Source of the DNA: Acholoe squamosa
Taxonomy: Eukaryota; Annelida; Polychaeta; Phyllodocida; Polynoidae
DNA length: 64,000 nucleotides
Assembly: GCA_949317995.1 (NCBI GenBank)
Contig: OX439045.1
Coordinates: 44,659,693-44,723,692, forward strand
Direction: 5' to 3'
A model generated the notes under the pieces. That model did not search any database. It had not been told where the DNA came from and worked only from the letters and a program-made list of their open reading frames with translations. How positions within the stretch are numbered: the stretch's first letter is position 1; every line of letters starts with the position of its first letter. The position numbers were made by a program, and so were the translations under genes. Shown here one piece after another: positions 35,044-48,448 of the stretch.

Positions 35044-37525
35044 GATTTAGAGGTGTACGGAGAAAGCGCTGCTCTCCTCAATACCAACACTGACATCTGT
35101 ACCTGATGTTAAGTAAAGAGATTGTGTTACCAAGCACGCATGATTTACTTTTACGTTTTGTGCTCTTCATCATTTGGAAGTTCTGATCGATTGAAAGAGA
35201 AGATAACATTTCGTTCGTTTATTTAAATTCCCATCGTTATTAAATTATTAGATGTTCCAAAGTCACAGAGCAAAGTTGGTACTAAGTGTCTATCATTCTA
35301 CCTGTATGCTTTTTTTTACCTGTGTTCAGTTAGATTACATGAGACACGGCGTTTTAGTGTTGCTCTACCACGTCACCACATTAATCACCAGGTGTAGCTA
35401 TATAATATTGTATTCATTGTACTAATAGCTTGTGTCAGCTAATGAACCTAAAGTCATGGCTATATGTGTATATGAGGAATGCCTATAAATTCTGGGCACT
35501 CTACACATCAGAAGGTCCGACGAGATGGAAGAGAGTCCTCGATACTCTGTGGATCGAATGTTATTTCGGATTACAGCTGTTTGGATCAAAGGCAGAGCTG
35601 GCCTCATATGTTGGTTCTGGATTTTGGTCAGAATCGATCCAGCACGTAGTGGGCGTACATCTACTTAACCTATAGAAGCTGTGGCCTTGTGTCCTGCCAG
35701 GACCAGTTGGCAGGAAGCTCATTTAGTCAGATCTAACCTCAGCATCATAATGCACACAGCTTTGCAAGAGCTCCAGGCTATCAAAGCGCACATTATAAAC
35801 ATGAAAGTGATCTAGCTCTGTCATATGATGTATGATGTGGGATGAATTACGATTTGTGGCTGTTTTCCACAGAAATAGAGTAGTAGTGCTTTGAGATTTG
35901 GCCAATTCTGTGGTTGAGCAGAACAGCACTGGCGTATGTTTAGTCCGTTGGAGTGTTGCCAGTCTGTAGTGTGTGCTATAGATAACATTGTAACATATGG
36001 GTAGAAGTCATGTTGCGGGCATGAAACAACAGCAACACTCCATCTGATTAAAAGCAGACAAGTTCACCTAAACATGTGGTGACGTGCTGCTACTACTGAT
36101 GGTGTTGTGATAAGCCTTTATTGATACATGTGATTCCCAGGTTTTCCTATGTTAGCAAACATGGGCTGAAGAACAGAGAAAATCGATCAGTATTAATTGT
36201 CAATTAATGTAGGTTGGTGTGTGCATTAATGGATGTACGTACTTGGGAAGCCATCATCGATCGAATTATCATACGTGTAAAAGCAGCACCGACACACCAC
36301 CTCCACAATGATAACTATCGAAGTGTCCTTGGGGGAGGGGAAGATATTGGATCAGATAAGCTGCACAGGCACTATCTACCTGTCATACCTAAGGCGCGCC
36401 TTATGCTTATAGATTTATGTCTTGGTTCTTTCTGATCCCTTGTCTGCTATGTCAGAGCCTGGTGCTCTGTACCAGCTTACTGACTCTGTGCCGCCTCAAA
36501 CAAGGCTACGTATGTCCACACACGTCCTGCCTGATGTCTCATATTGTTAGGTTTCATCCCTTAAGATCAGGTCCAGACACTGTGAAACACCACTTATGTT
36601 AGCTAGGATTCTGCTTGAGGAATTCCCAATTTTATTGCACTTGTTGTGGGTGACAGGTATAATGGGGAGGTATATGATATTGATTTTGACCTCCAGATGT
36701 AGGTTAATCATCAATAAGAGTGGACAAACATGGCAGTGTTTACCACATAACACAGCATGTTGACTGTAGCACAGTGCCATTGATCTAATAGTCATGGTCA
36801 TGAATTATGATGCATGATTGAATGTACAGTTGGTATTGAATTTACCTTAAGTTGTATCAGTATGCAAGCCATTGGGAGATATTTCCAATTCAAAATATTT
36901 CTTAAACACTCAGTAATCATTAAACAACCGCAAGCCTTCATTGTAAGTAGCTGAGAGTATATTTTTGTATGTTGCCCTAGGCGTGGCTCCCTAACTTTAA
37001 ATACGTCTGAGCAGCCCTTAATGGTTCACCAAGCTAGTGAGCAGCTCGCCTGGCCTCAGACCATGAGCTGCTCGAGACACGACGCGTTCAGCCTTTTACA
37101 ACACCCAGCTGGGTCCACATGGTGCTCGGCTTCTCTGTTATGTCCGCGCTTTGCTATGTGTATTGAACCTCTTTCTTTTTAACAAAAGAAAAAACACGCT
37201 CACCAGGTCTTGTTCCATTTACCAAATGAGAAGTTGTAGCGGTCCGCTGTTTTTCACAGCCAGCAGTAATGGAATCTGGGCGTCTTCTTGTCAATACCTT
37301 TAAAAGCATTGGCATCTTGGGCTGATTGAGACCGATAAGGGGCCGGGTATGTGGCTAGATCATAGGCCCCCTTTATGTGGTAACTGGTGGGCAAACAGTC
37401 CCTACTCTACCTGCCTACAGATGTGTGTCGTGACTGGAGGCATTTCCCTCCTCCAAGCCAAGCACGTGGATCTGGCATTGGTCACCTCGGCTCACCACAA
37501 GATCTGAGGGCTGCTTAGACCCATG
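35044..37525. other. Non-coding stretch, no gene recognised
   Basis: No domain-bearing open frame or RNA was found. GC content is raised at 36970-37520. Confidence 0.4.
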
Positions 37526-37599
37526 GTCCACGGGGCCTCTTCAGCCAACTTTGGCCATACATTTCCTACACAAAAGTCGGCCGAAGAGGCCCAGTGGAC
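37526..37599. repeat. 74-bp palindromic micro-element, copy 2
   Basis: Starts GTCCACGGGGCCTCTTC and ends GAAGAGGCCCAGTGGAC; the arms are near-perfect inverted copies around TGGCCATACATTTCCTACAC. The palindrome extends a few bases further (ACCCATG before, CTATGGGT after). Same length as the copy at 59032. Confidence 0.85.
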
Positions 37600-38054
37600 T
37601 ATGGGTATTAGAGATAGGCAAGAGTAGCTGGGGGATGTCGGGCCTTGTATGTTCAAAACGCGGTCTGTAGAAAGCAGAAAAGTCCTAGTCGGGACTGCTA
37701 TAGATACACTCTAAGGCTAAGAGGGGACCTAGGGGTCTAATTGGAGATCCGAGGTAGCCGGGGAGGAATGAAGCTAATGGAAAGGGATTTGGTCAGTAAC
37801 TGGCGCTTATTAGTCTACGCAGAGTTGTTGGGGGAAACGGGGTACTAGTTGCATGGCAGTGCTGGCGGAGGTAATAGTGGCATGGTGTGCACCATAAGTG
37901 GAATGCATGTGAGAAAAGGGGCAGTTAGTATTTTTAGCATACATTATCCTTCATTAAATCCCTAAGTGCGATTTATATACATATTTCTCCATATTCAGCT
38001 AGAAGGTACAATTCAGTAAATGTTATCATTGGTTACTGTATCCTCCCAAGAGAA

Positions 38055-38057
<3 letters not shown>

Positions 38058-38109
<52 letters not shown>
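38058..38109. repeat. (AT)n microsatellite
   Basis: About 26 uninterrupted AT units. Confidence 0.95.
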
Positions 38110-38111
<2 letters not shown>

Positions 38112-38192
38112 ATTAATAACCAGGCCACATTGAGATATAAGCAGAGAAGGGTGTTTCAACAAGATGTAACATCTGTATGAGGAGCACTTTAT

Positions 38193-38321
38193 AAGGAAGT
38201 GACTCACCTTTGGTATCTCACCTCTCTTGTGTGTTTCCAAAAGCTGCTTCCTGAGGAAGTTGCTCCAGAAGTGGTCAGTACTTCTGAAGTAAGAACCCAA
38301 CTTCCAGGAAGTCACTTCCTT
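38193..38321. repeat. Inverted repeat AAGGAAGTGACT, possible tiny MITE
   Basis: A perfect 12-bp inverted pair (38193-38204 and 38310-38321) bounds 129 bp. Related GGAAGTGACT and AGTCACTTC words recur at about 38768 and 38845, so a larger inverted arrangement is possible. Confidence 0.45.
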
Positions 38322-39194
38322 CAGTACTCTAATCTGAGTAGGTATCCAGGTCTATTTACTAAATAGCTGTTATATTCCCATATTTTCGCCCATTTGAGCC
38401 TAAAATTTCTATTTTTTTCAGTAACTATGCAACTTTGAAGAACTCTGCTGTAGAGCTTAATAACTGAAGTATCAACTAAAAAAAAAGGGCTCCAGATATT
38501 AACTCCAAAATTAGTGTCCAACCATTAGAGCTGAACAAGACATTCAAATTCTACCCCATAAGCCTGTTCAAAGAAAAGAAGCTGAAAAAGAACGTTTTTG
38601 TTCCATTCAAATTCCAAGCCTAGCAACAGCTTGTAAAAATTAGCCTATTTCAAAGAGTCATAAAATAAAATCATGTTGGTATCTGATATATGTACCTGCA
38701 ACCTATTTGTGTAAATTTATGAATGGAAATATGTTCAGCACAAATACCGTGTACACATCCCTTAATGGGAAGTGACTACTTTTTCAATATAGGGTGATGA
38801 GCGTACTAGAGTATGGCAGTGGTAAGTGAGGTACCTGCCATGAGAAGTCACTTCTCAACCTTTTTGAAACAGCCTCTTTGATCTTCATAGTGTTAGCAGA
38901 ATGATAGTACGTATGCTTTATTATCGTGGTACTATACAAGTGTGCAGCCATTACCATTGTCGAAAGGAAGGTTAAAAGAAACTGCTAGCGGTGTGTGATA
39001 GTGGTCTGAAAGTTAACTATGTAAGACTGAAGCAGGTGGAAAAGGATGCTACGGCGCCTGGAGGGAGAATATTTTTCAGGTAGTGTTACAATCATTAAGG
39101 CAGGTGTGGCAAACAGCTACTATGGCCCAGTGGAATGGGCACAGGTGTGGTCTGGATATATTGACTGTCAAAGTAGGGCGAACTGGTAGACTAG

Positions 39195-39203
<9 letters not shown>

Positions 39204-39225
<22 letters not shown>

Positions 39226-39232
39226 AAAAACT
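39204..39232. repeat. A-rich simple sequence
   Basis: Poly-A broken by single C residues. Confidence 0.8.
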
Positions 39233-39275
39233 TACATGTGATGATATGAGTGAGCGTTTTCCAAGGCCTATACAA

Positions 39276-39498
39276 CACTGAGAAAAAAAGGTTACTCACT
39301 CGAGTCTAGATCCAGACTCAGGCAATGTCGCCAGACTCACCCTGATCCTTGCATGATACTCAGGCAGACCCTGAGGCTGATCCTTGGTTGATACTCTGGA
39401 TTTGTCTGATTATCATGCAAGTCTCAAATGATACTCATTCTGGCGACATTGCCTGAGTCTGGATCTAGACTCAAGTGAGTAACTTTTCTTTCTCAGTG
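39276..39498. mobile_element. CACTGAG-ended non-autonomous DNA transposon
   Basis: The 223-bp element has long inverted ends (about 60 bp) that match almost completely: CACTGAGAAA, then GTTACTCACT, GAGTCTAGATCCAGACTC and AGGCAATGTCGCCAGA. The flanks are AA on both sides, a possible 2-bp duplication. The ends contain their own palindrome (GAGTCTAGATCCAGACTC). No coding capacity; CACTA/CMC-like by end sequence. Confidence 0.85.
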
Positions 39499-42400
39499 AA
39501 TAAACACCTCTGTGTACCTTTATGAGTCGGAGTGCTGGGGACGCATTGTAAAAGAATGCATGCTCTTGAGAAAATGCTCTTTAATTTTATCAGTTAAGTC
39601 TTCAAAAGTATTCAGTTTTCAGCTTGCTAATGAAAAAATTCCATTTCCTACATTATTTACTTGGTATTAGCATTCTGTTTCTAGATGTTTTTTTTAGTAT
39701 TTTGTTAATCTAGAACAGCATCATCCCTACATGACCCTGTAATTGTGGTCGTGCAAACCATACCCAAAGCCCATTGGTGTCTCGTTAAACCTTTTCACAG
39801 CCTGCCATATTTTGATTCATGTATTATGTATCTCCATGGCTCATCAGCACATACGGCCCTCCCTCATTTATCTCAGATAACAAAGGGGTTAGGTTCCCAC
39901 TTATGACGACTCCTCTGTATCATTGGGAGTCTGCCCTTCCTGCTCATACACAGTAATGCCTACATCATACCCATTTTACCCATCATGCACTGTTCCTTGT
40001 CCCTTGGGACGCTAGCCAACAATGCTAGAATGGCAGTTGGCCGCAGGGTGAATGTAAAACTATAATTCTCGAGGAAGAGGCGGTGTATTCGCCTATACAT
40101 CTCCCTATGTGATCCACAAGAGAGAGAGAGAGCGCATGGCTGGGGTTGCCTCGGCAGCGCCCTATTCAAACTCGGATTAGCTATGTCAGAGTTGGCATCG
40201 ATACTAATTTGCCACGCGGCAGAGGGTTGGGAGGCTGATGGCAACGGAGGAGGCCCAAAGCCTGGTGCAATGACGGCGCGCCGGGCTGGAAGAGATGGGA
40301 TGGCTCAGAGACGGGGACGCGAGGCATTGGGGGACATCAAACGTGGGCCACTGCTGTCTACTGGAGGGGATCAAGGCGGTCTGGAGGTGGGAGTTGGGGA
40401 AGCGCTCCAGGGAGAAAAGAGAGCAGGGAGGAGAGGTTGGTTAGGGGGTCGTCTCAGAACTTTGTCACTGGCACCCTGCACGTCATTAGGCGGACCCTAT
40501 ACTGGCCCCGGCACCATATCAAGAGGAAGGTCCCCTCCCCACACCCACTTTAGTTTACCAAGGATACCCACCATTGATTACTAGGCTACCCAACCTCGTA
40601 ATATATTGGAAAGGAATACTTTGGATTTTCATCTTTTCGCCCTAAACCTTTTCATTCCGCCTAAAGTATAGTCATTGCCTAGTTATAGCCTAAGGTAACC
40701 ATACTATTATGCTGTCACTCAGAAAGGGACATAGCCGCTAGCTTTGGATAATCAGACCTTACAAGCAAATAATTAGGGCCCCCTTAGCGTAAGTCCTCCT
40801 GCACGACAATGACACTATGATGAGATCTAATTATACATGGGGCTATAATTCCTGAGGTAGCCATTGCATTCCTTTCTTCTGTGAACCTTGCAATTGACTA
40901 AGGTATATGAGAGTATTCAAAATAGATATGGATCTGTGAAAACTTCACATCATATAGGTAACATGTGTTAGCTAGTCGAATTGATGAGGGAAGTCCGCAC
41001 CCCCACATCCTTTTTGCAGGGGAGTATGTATTTGACGCCCTAGCTTGGGTTCACCTATGGTTCTACAAAACAGAACTTTGAGAAAATATCTCAGCAAACA
41101 ATGAGGCTATTCTAAAGATCTGGGCATACCCCCACCCCCAATCCTTTATGGAGTTAACATTAGTTGAATGTTAAAGAAACGCCTATGTCTCGGGTTCTGG
41201 CTAGTGGATAATTATTATTTCTGACTCCATCTAACACATGTATGTTTAACACCAAGTGGGTTGGAGCTGGGAGATTGCCAGTGATACCCTACACCATCCT
41301 TTGCCTACAAGATCTACAGGATAATATACATAGCACTGCTTGCCCTGCACCTCTTCGTAAGACACCGTGGACTGGGTTCCAGCCATGCTGGTTAAATGTT
41401 AAAGTGGAGGCGCCTGTATTCCCCTCCACATGCAAATTCTCCAATGACATTCACGCCTGGTCTTACCCATCATTGAAGCTGCTGGAGGAATTGCTGCCAA
41501 CAACATACATTGTCTTCCAGTAGCCTTCATCAAATTAGTCTGATAATTCAACACTGGATTCATGCCATTGATATGCCTTACCACTGCAAAATAATGTGTT
41601 TAGGTTTAAGATATGTAGAGTCCTAAATGTCATTATTGTTCTGTCCCAGTAGGAGCTTATATTCAACCATCTGTTTAGGTTTTAAATTATGCGTTTTATA
41701 TATCCACACCACACCATGTGGCAGCTTTACCATGAAAATGAATTTCTATATAAAGTTGTCTGCTAAGGCTGGGTCAAAATGTGTTGAGGTCTTCATGCAA
41801 TTCACAATTTCTCACGATAAAACATAAGGGCAATCTCAACTACAATGGATCATACTGTTAAACCCTATGATATTATTACCGGTATAGGTCATAATTAATA
41901 ACCTTCCCACGCCTGGACATCCATTTTATAAAGTTCAGGGATCCATGAAGCAATACTGTCCCCGTTATTCTTCCTGGATAAAGGAGCAGTATATGAAGTA
42001 AGCATAGCTATTTTATTTTAGTAATATTCATCTAAACCTATAATAAACACCGTTCCAGCTAGGTTCATATACACAGTTTTTATATCAATGATCATTAGCT
42101 GTAAAGGACAGGGATTGTGTATTGCTCAGATGGCCTAGTCTGTCAAGGTATTGGATGTCCTGAAAGTAATCTTGTACCATAGACATTAATACATATAGTA
42201 TTCTATGCTCGCAACGAGGGCTAATGCATGAGGACGCTAGCCCTAAACAGCTCCTATTTCTTTGGCTATAATCTCAATAACATCCCCCACCATATCATGT
42301 ATACCTTATCTATAAGCTCGTAAACTGTTTCTTTTATGGTAAGCAACATCCATAAGGGGATCATACCTACAAACATGTAAGGATTCTCCTATATGTAATC

Positions 42401-43109
42401 TCTTAAGCACATGATGAATAATACAACTGAGGAGAGGACACATAGGTGCCAGTTATTCTCACCACAAGGTTCTATTTCACTTCTCCTGCCAGTCAAACTA
42501 GTTAATCCCACGATCCAATTTAAACGACATTGATGGATGTCAGCAGGGACTGATGGAGAAACACGGTAGTGAGACCTGAATACAAACTTCATTGAGAAGT
42601 TTTCCAATTGAATAAAGACGCAAGGGCGAAAGGCTGCTTATCTCCCAGCTCATCTGATTGAAGCTCCCATTAATGATAGCAACCCATAGCAGCTTATATT
42701 AGCGCTCCAAAGTAGCATAATTCATAGGAGAGTTGGGAATGGAAGCTCTGTCAAATTCACTGGGATGAAATCGAACAGGACGGAAAGACTTGACTCCTAA
42801 AAGCCTTCGGTCTTGGTGTTGCCATGAACACTGCCCCTCGAAAAGAGCCCCTTTAAGGCTGCTAACGTGGGTGTGACGACTCTCCTCATCTCGTGACACT
42901 GCTGACAGCGGAGACTGTCAAGGTGTGACAGAGGCCGACATCCGGTGTTTTCACCTTGCCGGAAGCCGTTCCGTTCACGACCGTCATCACGACATCATTA
43001 CCGGTGCTCAGGGCCCCCTAGCGGTGGAAAATGGCGTCACGTGCAACCAAGAGTTAGTCTTGAGCATATACGTTACACACTCACAGTAGAGTCGAGATTC
43101 ACACGAATG

Positions 43110-43200
43110 TCTACATTCTGCCTACATTGTCTACATTCTGTTCCTACATTCTCTACATCCCTGTCTACATTCATATGAACCAAGTACTGTCTATATTCAT
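43110..43200. repeat. CTACATTCTG-type short tandem repeat
   Basis: TCTACATTC words repeat seven times with irregular spacing of 9-16 bp. Confidence 0.75.
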
Positions 43201-43859
43201 GGTAAATCTTGGGTAGTATTTAGAACCACAGGCACCATGTGCCCTCTATATACATTCAGATGAATTCAGAACATGACATGGTACTTTTGCACCATATCCT
43301 GTCTGCATCGATATTCATGTGAATACTGTACTACTTGTGGAAATTCAAGAATATCATTATGTTGACAACACATCACTCACAAATAGATTGCTGGGGTAAA
43401 ACATGTCTTTATTTACATCAACCCTAGCCCAGAGATACTTGTGATGAGAGATGGGGCATTCCTAGTTGATTAGACTATGCGGTGACTATAGACACAGAAG
43501 CACAGCATATATATATATATACCTAAGAAAAGAAATCAAAGTTTTTCACAAACCGCTGACTGTTTGAAAGTTAACCAAACAGAAAATCAATCTGGCAGGG
43601 AAAGCGCACCGAGACCGTTGATTGACACTAGCTAGGTACACTGTAAATTGGATATGGCACGCTCCACATGATTCTGATGTGAGAGGATGGTATTTACCCT
43701 TTTCTGTCCGGAGAAGGGGTTAAGTAAAATGTACCAAGTGTATGTACGGGCAGAAGATGATGGGAAGCTGTTTCTAATCATAAGGCACTGCCTTCCTATG
43801 TCACGTTCACACACCTATGTAAATAATATATCAAATAAACCTGAGTTCATATGAGCTTC

Positions 43860-44330
43860 CTTCCTGCTTTCTGCTCTGCGTTGCGTTCAGTTTAAATGGG
43901 TATTATCTCTTCTTTTCTACCCCCTCTTTGTTCTGGTACCTATATGCATAAACATAGGCAAGAAGAACCATCTATCAATGTAATGCTTAATCATGCATAT
44001 GTATCCTTCCTAGATGAAATTTGTTTTGGCAAGGTGATATCGACTTTGATGAGCGGAGAAATAAGCATGTCAACTTCATAAACACCTGGCGTTGGATGCA
44101 AATAGAGACATGCATAATTGAGTGCGATCTTGCAAGAGAAACATCGCATTTAATGTTGATAACTTGTGAACAATAGTTGTCGTTGCTGCTCTTGCAAACT
44201 GGAATTAATGGGTGTATATCTCATGCCACTACATTAAACCTTCTAGCTATCGTCTGCTGTGTTTTCTTTTCATGAGTACTCTCGCATGTTCCTTACCAGC
44301 TGTTTACTGAATGTTCTTGTATTTACTGCT
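43860..44330. promoter_or_regulatory. Candidate regulatory block
   Basis: Unique-looking sequence with POU-like ATGCATAAT, Sox-like AACAATAG and GATAAC words close together. Speculative; based only on word content. Confidence 0.15.
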
Positions 44331-44811
44331 GCTGCTTTTTAGAACAGAATTTCAGCCTCAGGAGTTGGCACTGACAGATCACACTGAAGTCACACTAAAG
44401 GACCACCTGTTGGTAATATATGTGGACCTGCTAGGCGTGAGACAGACAACTGAGAGATAGGAAAAAGAAGTGTGAGTGAGTATATCCTACTGATGTAAGC
44501 TGCAAATCACAGAAAGCTCTCCAGCTCTGCTGTCCTGCACTTGGCTTCAGCTAACATATACTACTGCTCTTTGATGAGCAGCAGATTACGGTATGGGTTA
44601 CTTGCTCTCTTGCGTGACACATCCTGCCATAATATCATGTAATATAGGGAAGGGCCTTCTATAGTTGTCGAAAAAGGATCAAGGCATCGCTCTTTCGTCT
44701 CCAAGGTACTTGGTGAATTACATTCAAGTCACTTTGGTATAGTTCATATACGTGTCTATTATCAATTATATATTAATAAAAGACATACAAATGAAAAGTA
44801 GGTTGTAATTT

Positions 44812-45835
44812 CACAGAGAGACGAAATGGAGTCATAGCATTGGGAATGGAGTCAAAATGGGGGTCAGCTCGGCAGGACTCTATATTGACTCTCTGTTTAT
44901 AGGAGTCATGGGTGATAGACTCCAGACTGATGAACCCCATGTTTGTACCATGGAGTGAGTCAGTGAGTAATAGATGTTTAACGCCATTTCGACAACTAAG
45001 GTCATTTTCATGGTGAGATTGTACTATGGAGTCCTACTGAATTGACTCCCCATTGAACGAGAGTCACAGCTTGGTGGACTCCCAGAGCGGTAGTCACAAG
45101 GACCCAGCTCAATGTGGAGTTGAACTCAGCCGACTCCGCATTGACTCCCTGCAATGTTTGACCCATTTACACTTTACACAGAGAAGACATGGAGTCAGAC
45201 AAATAGAAAGGGAGTCAATACAGGAGTCAGTGGATCTTCCACCAGAGGACCCCACAATACAGTTTGTTCGGTTTTGCTCATCATTATTATTATGGTGTTT
45301 TATTTTGTTTAATCATGAGTATTACCAGTGATCTGGGGAAGTTGGTACTAGGGTATCAGAACACTAGTAATTGTCCACACATGAAATATAAGGTGGTATG
45401 ATCAACTTTGTGAAAGAGGTAAACAAAAGCTTCAGTACAGCAAAGACACCATTTCTGTGGCTTAAGTGTAAATTCAAAGTATTCACAGTGATTGCTTTGG
45501 TTATGTTAGAGTGACTTGGATAACTAAGGTGAGGTAAGAATCATCTTTGGGCATGGCATACTCCAGCCCAGGAATAAACATTGATGTACACAATAAATAA
45601 CCCAGAAATCATGAATATTGCTGTTTCAATAAAATACTCAACAAATCCTGACTCCATTCACAAAGCACTCAACATGGAGGGTCAAACACACTTGACTCTG
45701 TATTCCTATGGCGTCAATTATTGACTCCCTATTTCTAGGGAGTCACAAAGGAGTCGCAAAAGGGGTCGGTCATCTGAGTGATAGAAGCTGGACTCCCAAT
45801 TCGGAGTCCTGGTGACTCCATTTCTTCTCTCTGTG
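44812..45835. mobile_element. CACAGAGAG-ended non-autonomous DNA transposon with GGAGTCA repeats
   Basis: Left end CACAGAGAGACGAAATGGAG and the complement of the right, CACAGAGAGAAGAAATGGAG, match at 19 of 20 bases. TT flanks each side. The 1-kb interior holds more than fifteen GGAGTC or GACTCC words in both orientations. An internal copy of the end (ACACAGAGAAGACATGGAG, near 45177) suggests nested or rearranged growth. No coding capacity. Confidence 0.85.
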
Positions 45836-47093
45836 TTATAGAGAAACTTATCATTGCATATTTTTCTCATATCTTCTAAGCTGCACGAAAGAAGTCAATA
45901 ACAAACGGTTTTTCTACCCTTAATTCTGGCACACGTCCTTTACCTTTTCCCGTGATAATTGCAATATAGGTCTCTGCCCAGAAGAAGCTATAAACGCAGC
46001 CGTATTATACAAACTCCTGTGGTCCATTTTCAAGTTATTTTTCCCTCTCAAGACCATGTTTTTTATCTACAATCAGAATTCCTTAGCGTTTTCTCCACTG
46101 GCCCTCCTGTTATGGCCCTGTTATACATAGGGTGTACCGTGCTACGTCATTTGATTAACTTGTGGACAATAATTAAGGCGATTATGTGGCGTGTGTATCT
46201 TGAATTGGATCTTCAATTACCCGATCTGGTGAGAGAAAGCCCTCGTTAGGTGAGCCTGTTATATCTTCTATCTGAGCCCATGTATCCTCCACAAGATGCA
46301 TCAGAGTGGGAAAGTGAATACCTGAGATAAAATGTCATGTATTAGTCAGCACAAATTTGAGTAGTATACATGATTATGGTTGTATAAGGATTGAAAGCCA
46401 CTGTGTATTTTCACTGTGGATTATGATAATCCTTTTTGGTGAAACTATATAATAGACCTTTTACGGTCCTTGGTCCCTAGTTAGTGTTTTCTATAATCTT
46501 TCTGACCACATGTGTTGAGCACTGCTCAATAAGATGGAATGAATTCGTAGCAAAAGTCAAGGCTGAGCTGAAAATAGGGCCTATACCCGAGCTTATGGGG
46601 AAACAACAGTGTTTTGACCAGACAAGAAATCTACTCGTATCTTCCATTTTGCTGAATAAATAATGTCCATCGTATGCCCTTCCTTGTCAAAGCAGTTGAA
46701 AGACCGAGGCATCAATGTGAGTTCCTCCTAATTAAATCAAGTATAGTTTCAACATCCATTATGTTGCTCGAATGGATTCTGCAAGGGATTGCACTGGTAA
46801 TAGGAATCGTGAAACTTTAATGGAGATGACGAGTATTGATGGTTCTGGATGTATAAGATGTCATATTTCTCAGTGTGAAAGACGGTGAAAGACGGATGGT
46901 CTTGTTCACAGGCTAGTTTAAATCTCTATTTGAACTAAGGAAAGGACATTATGACTGCATCGCTCTCAATCATCAGGTTTGCTCCAGCTGGTAATTGGAG
47001 AGTGTAACAAACTGCCTCCAGGTTAATTAGGTCCCCTTGATCAACAGAACAACCCGAAGCCAGTTATTTATGCCTACTCTGCTCAGGAGGGTG
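45836..47093. other. Non-coding stretch, no gene recognised
   Basis: No gene, RNA or repeat with support. Confidence 0.45.
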
Positions 47094-47447
47094 TTGCTCC
47101 TATTGTAAAAAGAGCTGTGAGTATGTGCCCACTTTTCTAAACAAGTCGTGCACTGCTTCATCATTCAACTTGCACTCACCACATTAGTCTGAAAAGTCAC
47201 CTGCCTTGCTTAAAATAGAGAGAGCTGCACTACCAGGTACCTACTTATGTCACATGCTCTATAGTTTATTATACTGACTGACTTCTCCCAACTAGGTACC
47301 TACTCAAATCCCCCTTTTTTAGCACCATACTTGAATGACCACTTGTGAGCAACAAAAGGGACAAGTTATAGGTACATAAAAAGAAGACTTGGAAACGAGG
47401 GCATTTTAGCCAGCTCTTCCTTTTACTATAGGGGCAACACCCTCCTG
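47094..47447. mobile_element. Inverted-repeat element CAGGAGG family, copy 2
   Basis: Near-identical to the copy at 34681-35043 over its whole length, with small insertions and deletions. The ends read CAGGAGGGTGTTGCTCCTAT and, as complement, CAGGAGGGTGTTGCCCCTAT. High identity points to recent movement of one source. Confidence 0.85.
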
Positions 47448-48448
47448 CCAACTTGGCATTTTGGAGGACATATAAAAGTAATTTAACAAAGCCATCCTAG
47501 CTCCCTTGACCACGTCCTACCTTGATAATGAAATAATGCACACTGACTTGCTGGGTATACTATGTATAAAGGTACTGTACATAGAGCGTGGTCTGGTATT
47601 GATTCTGTACGTAATTGGGGTGTGTACATATGTGGACACGTGTCATTGTACATCTACAGAGGTCGGATGCAGGCCATCTCAGCCTCTCGTGTGGCACAGA
47701 GGCCCCCCATGAGCCTGAAGCCACCTGGTGCACAATTCTGAAACGAGAGCTGCACTTTGCAGGTGGCACCCACCACAAAAGAGCAAGCACACAAGAGGCC
47801 TCTCAGCAGGGACTGAAGGGGTGGCATGGGCATGCGAAGGGGAATGGATGGAGAGGATTGGAAGGGAGGGAGAACTATGGAGGGATTGAACAAGGATGGG
47901 GGCCGGGTGAAGCAGCAGGAGTGGGTATGATGGATAGAAACATTTCACTTATGGGGAAATGGAAGGCTTGATAATGTGGGTATAGGAAAAGAGCAAGGCT
48001 AATGCAGTCTTTAATGTCTTTCTGTAGAAGGGAATATGGGTATGGCTACACTGGTACATTGGTCAGTGTGTGTATGTGTGAGAGAAGATTGACATGGGCG
48101 GAGTGGTAACCAGAGACCCTGTTTTGGCCACTGGTGATCCGGTGGACGCTGTTATACTTCAGGTGGCCAAAAAGGGACAAGTGTTTCCGGCGGTTGCCGG
48201 CAATGTCCCCTAGTGTTGTGTGAGCAGCAAAGATAAGGTGGCCGTCCATTTTTTACATGTCCCCAGAGAGCTACTAGCTGACGGAGATCAATACCACCAG
48301 TCGACCAGGCCAGTCCATATTTATATAGTGGCTCACTTATGTATAGCTCTCAACTCGGAGTGATCGCCTGTGGAAGGACCCACCAGGTGCCGGAGGGTCT
48401 TGTACCCAGCCCATGGCCGTCAGTCATGGGGCCTACATTATTTAAGGC
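47448..48448. other. Non-coding stretch, no gene recognised
   Basis: Open frames on both strands at 47560-47971 overlap one another and have purine-rich low complexity; no domain is seen. Confidence 0.4.

Larger units (their letters stand above)
39499..44811. other. Non-coding stretch, no gene recognised
   Basis: Includes a CpG-rich patch at about 40130-40520, carrying a Gly/Arg-rich open frame of 133 codons at 40183-40584 that resembles no protein, and a tandem repeat at 43110. No supported exon. Confidence 0.4.

Noticed and set aside
38013-38315. 100-codon minus-strand open frame
   Set aside because: Contains the (AT)n microsatellite read as a Tyr-Ile run; no other coding sign.
40183-40584. 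133-codon plus-strand open frame rich in Gly and Arg
   Set aside because: Its length follows from local high GC; it resembles no protein and has no exon borders.
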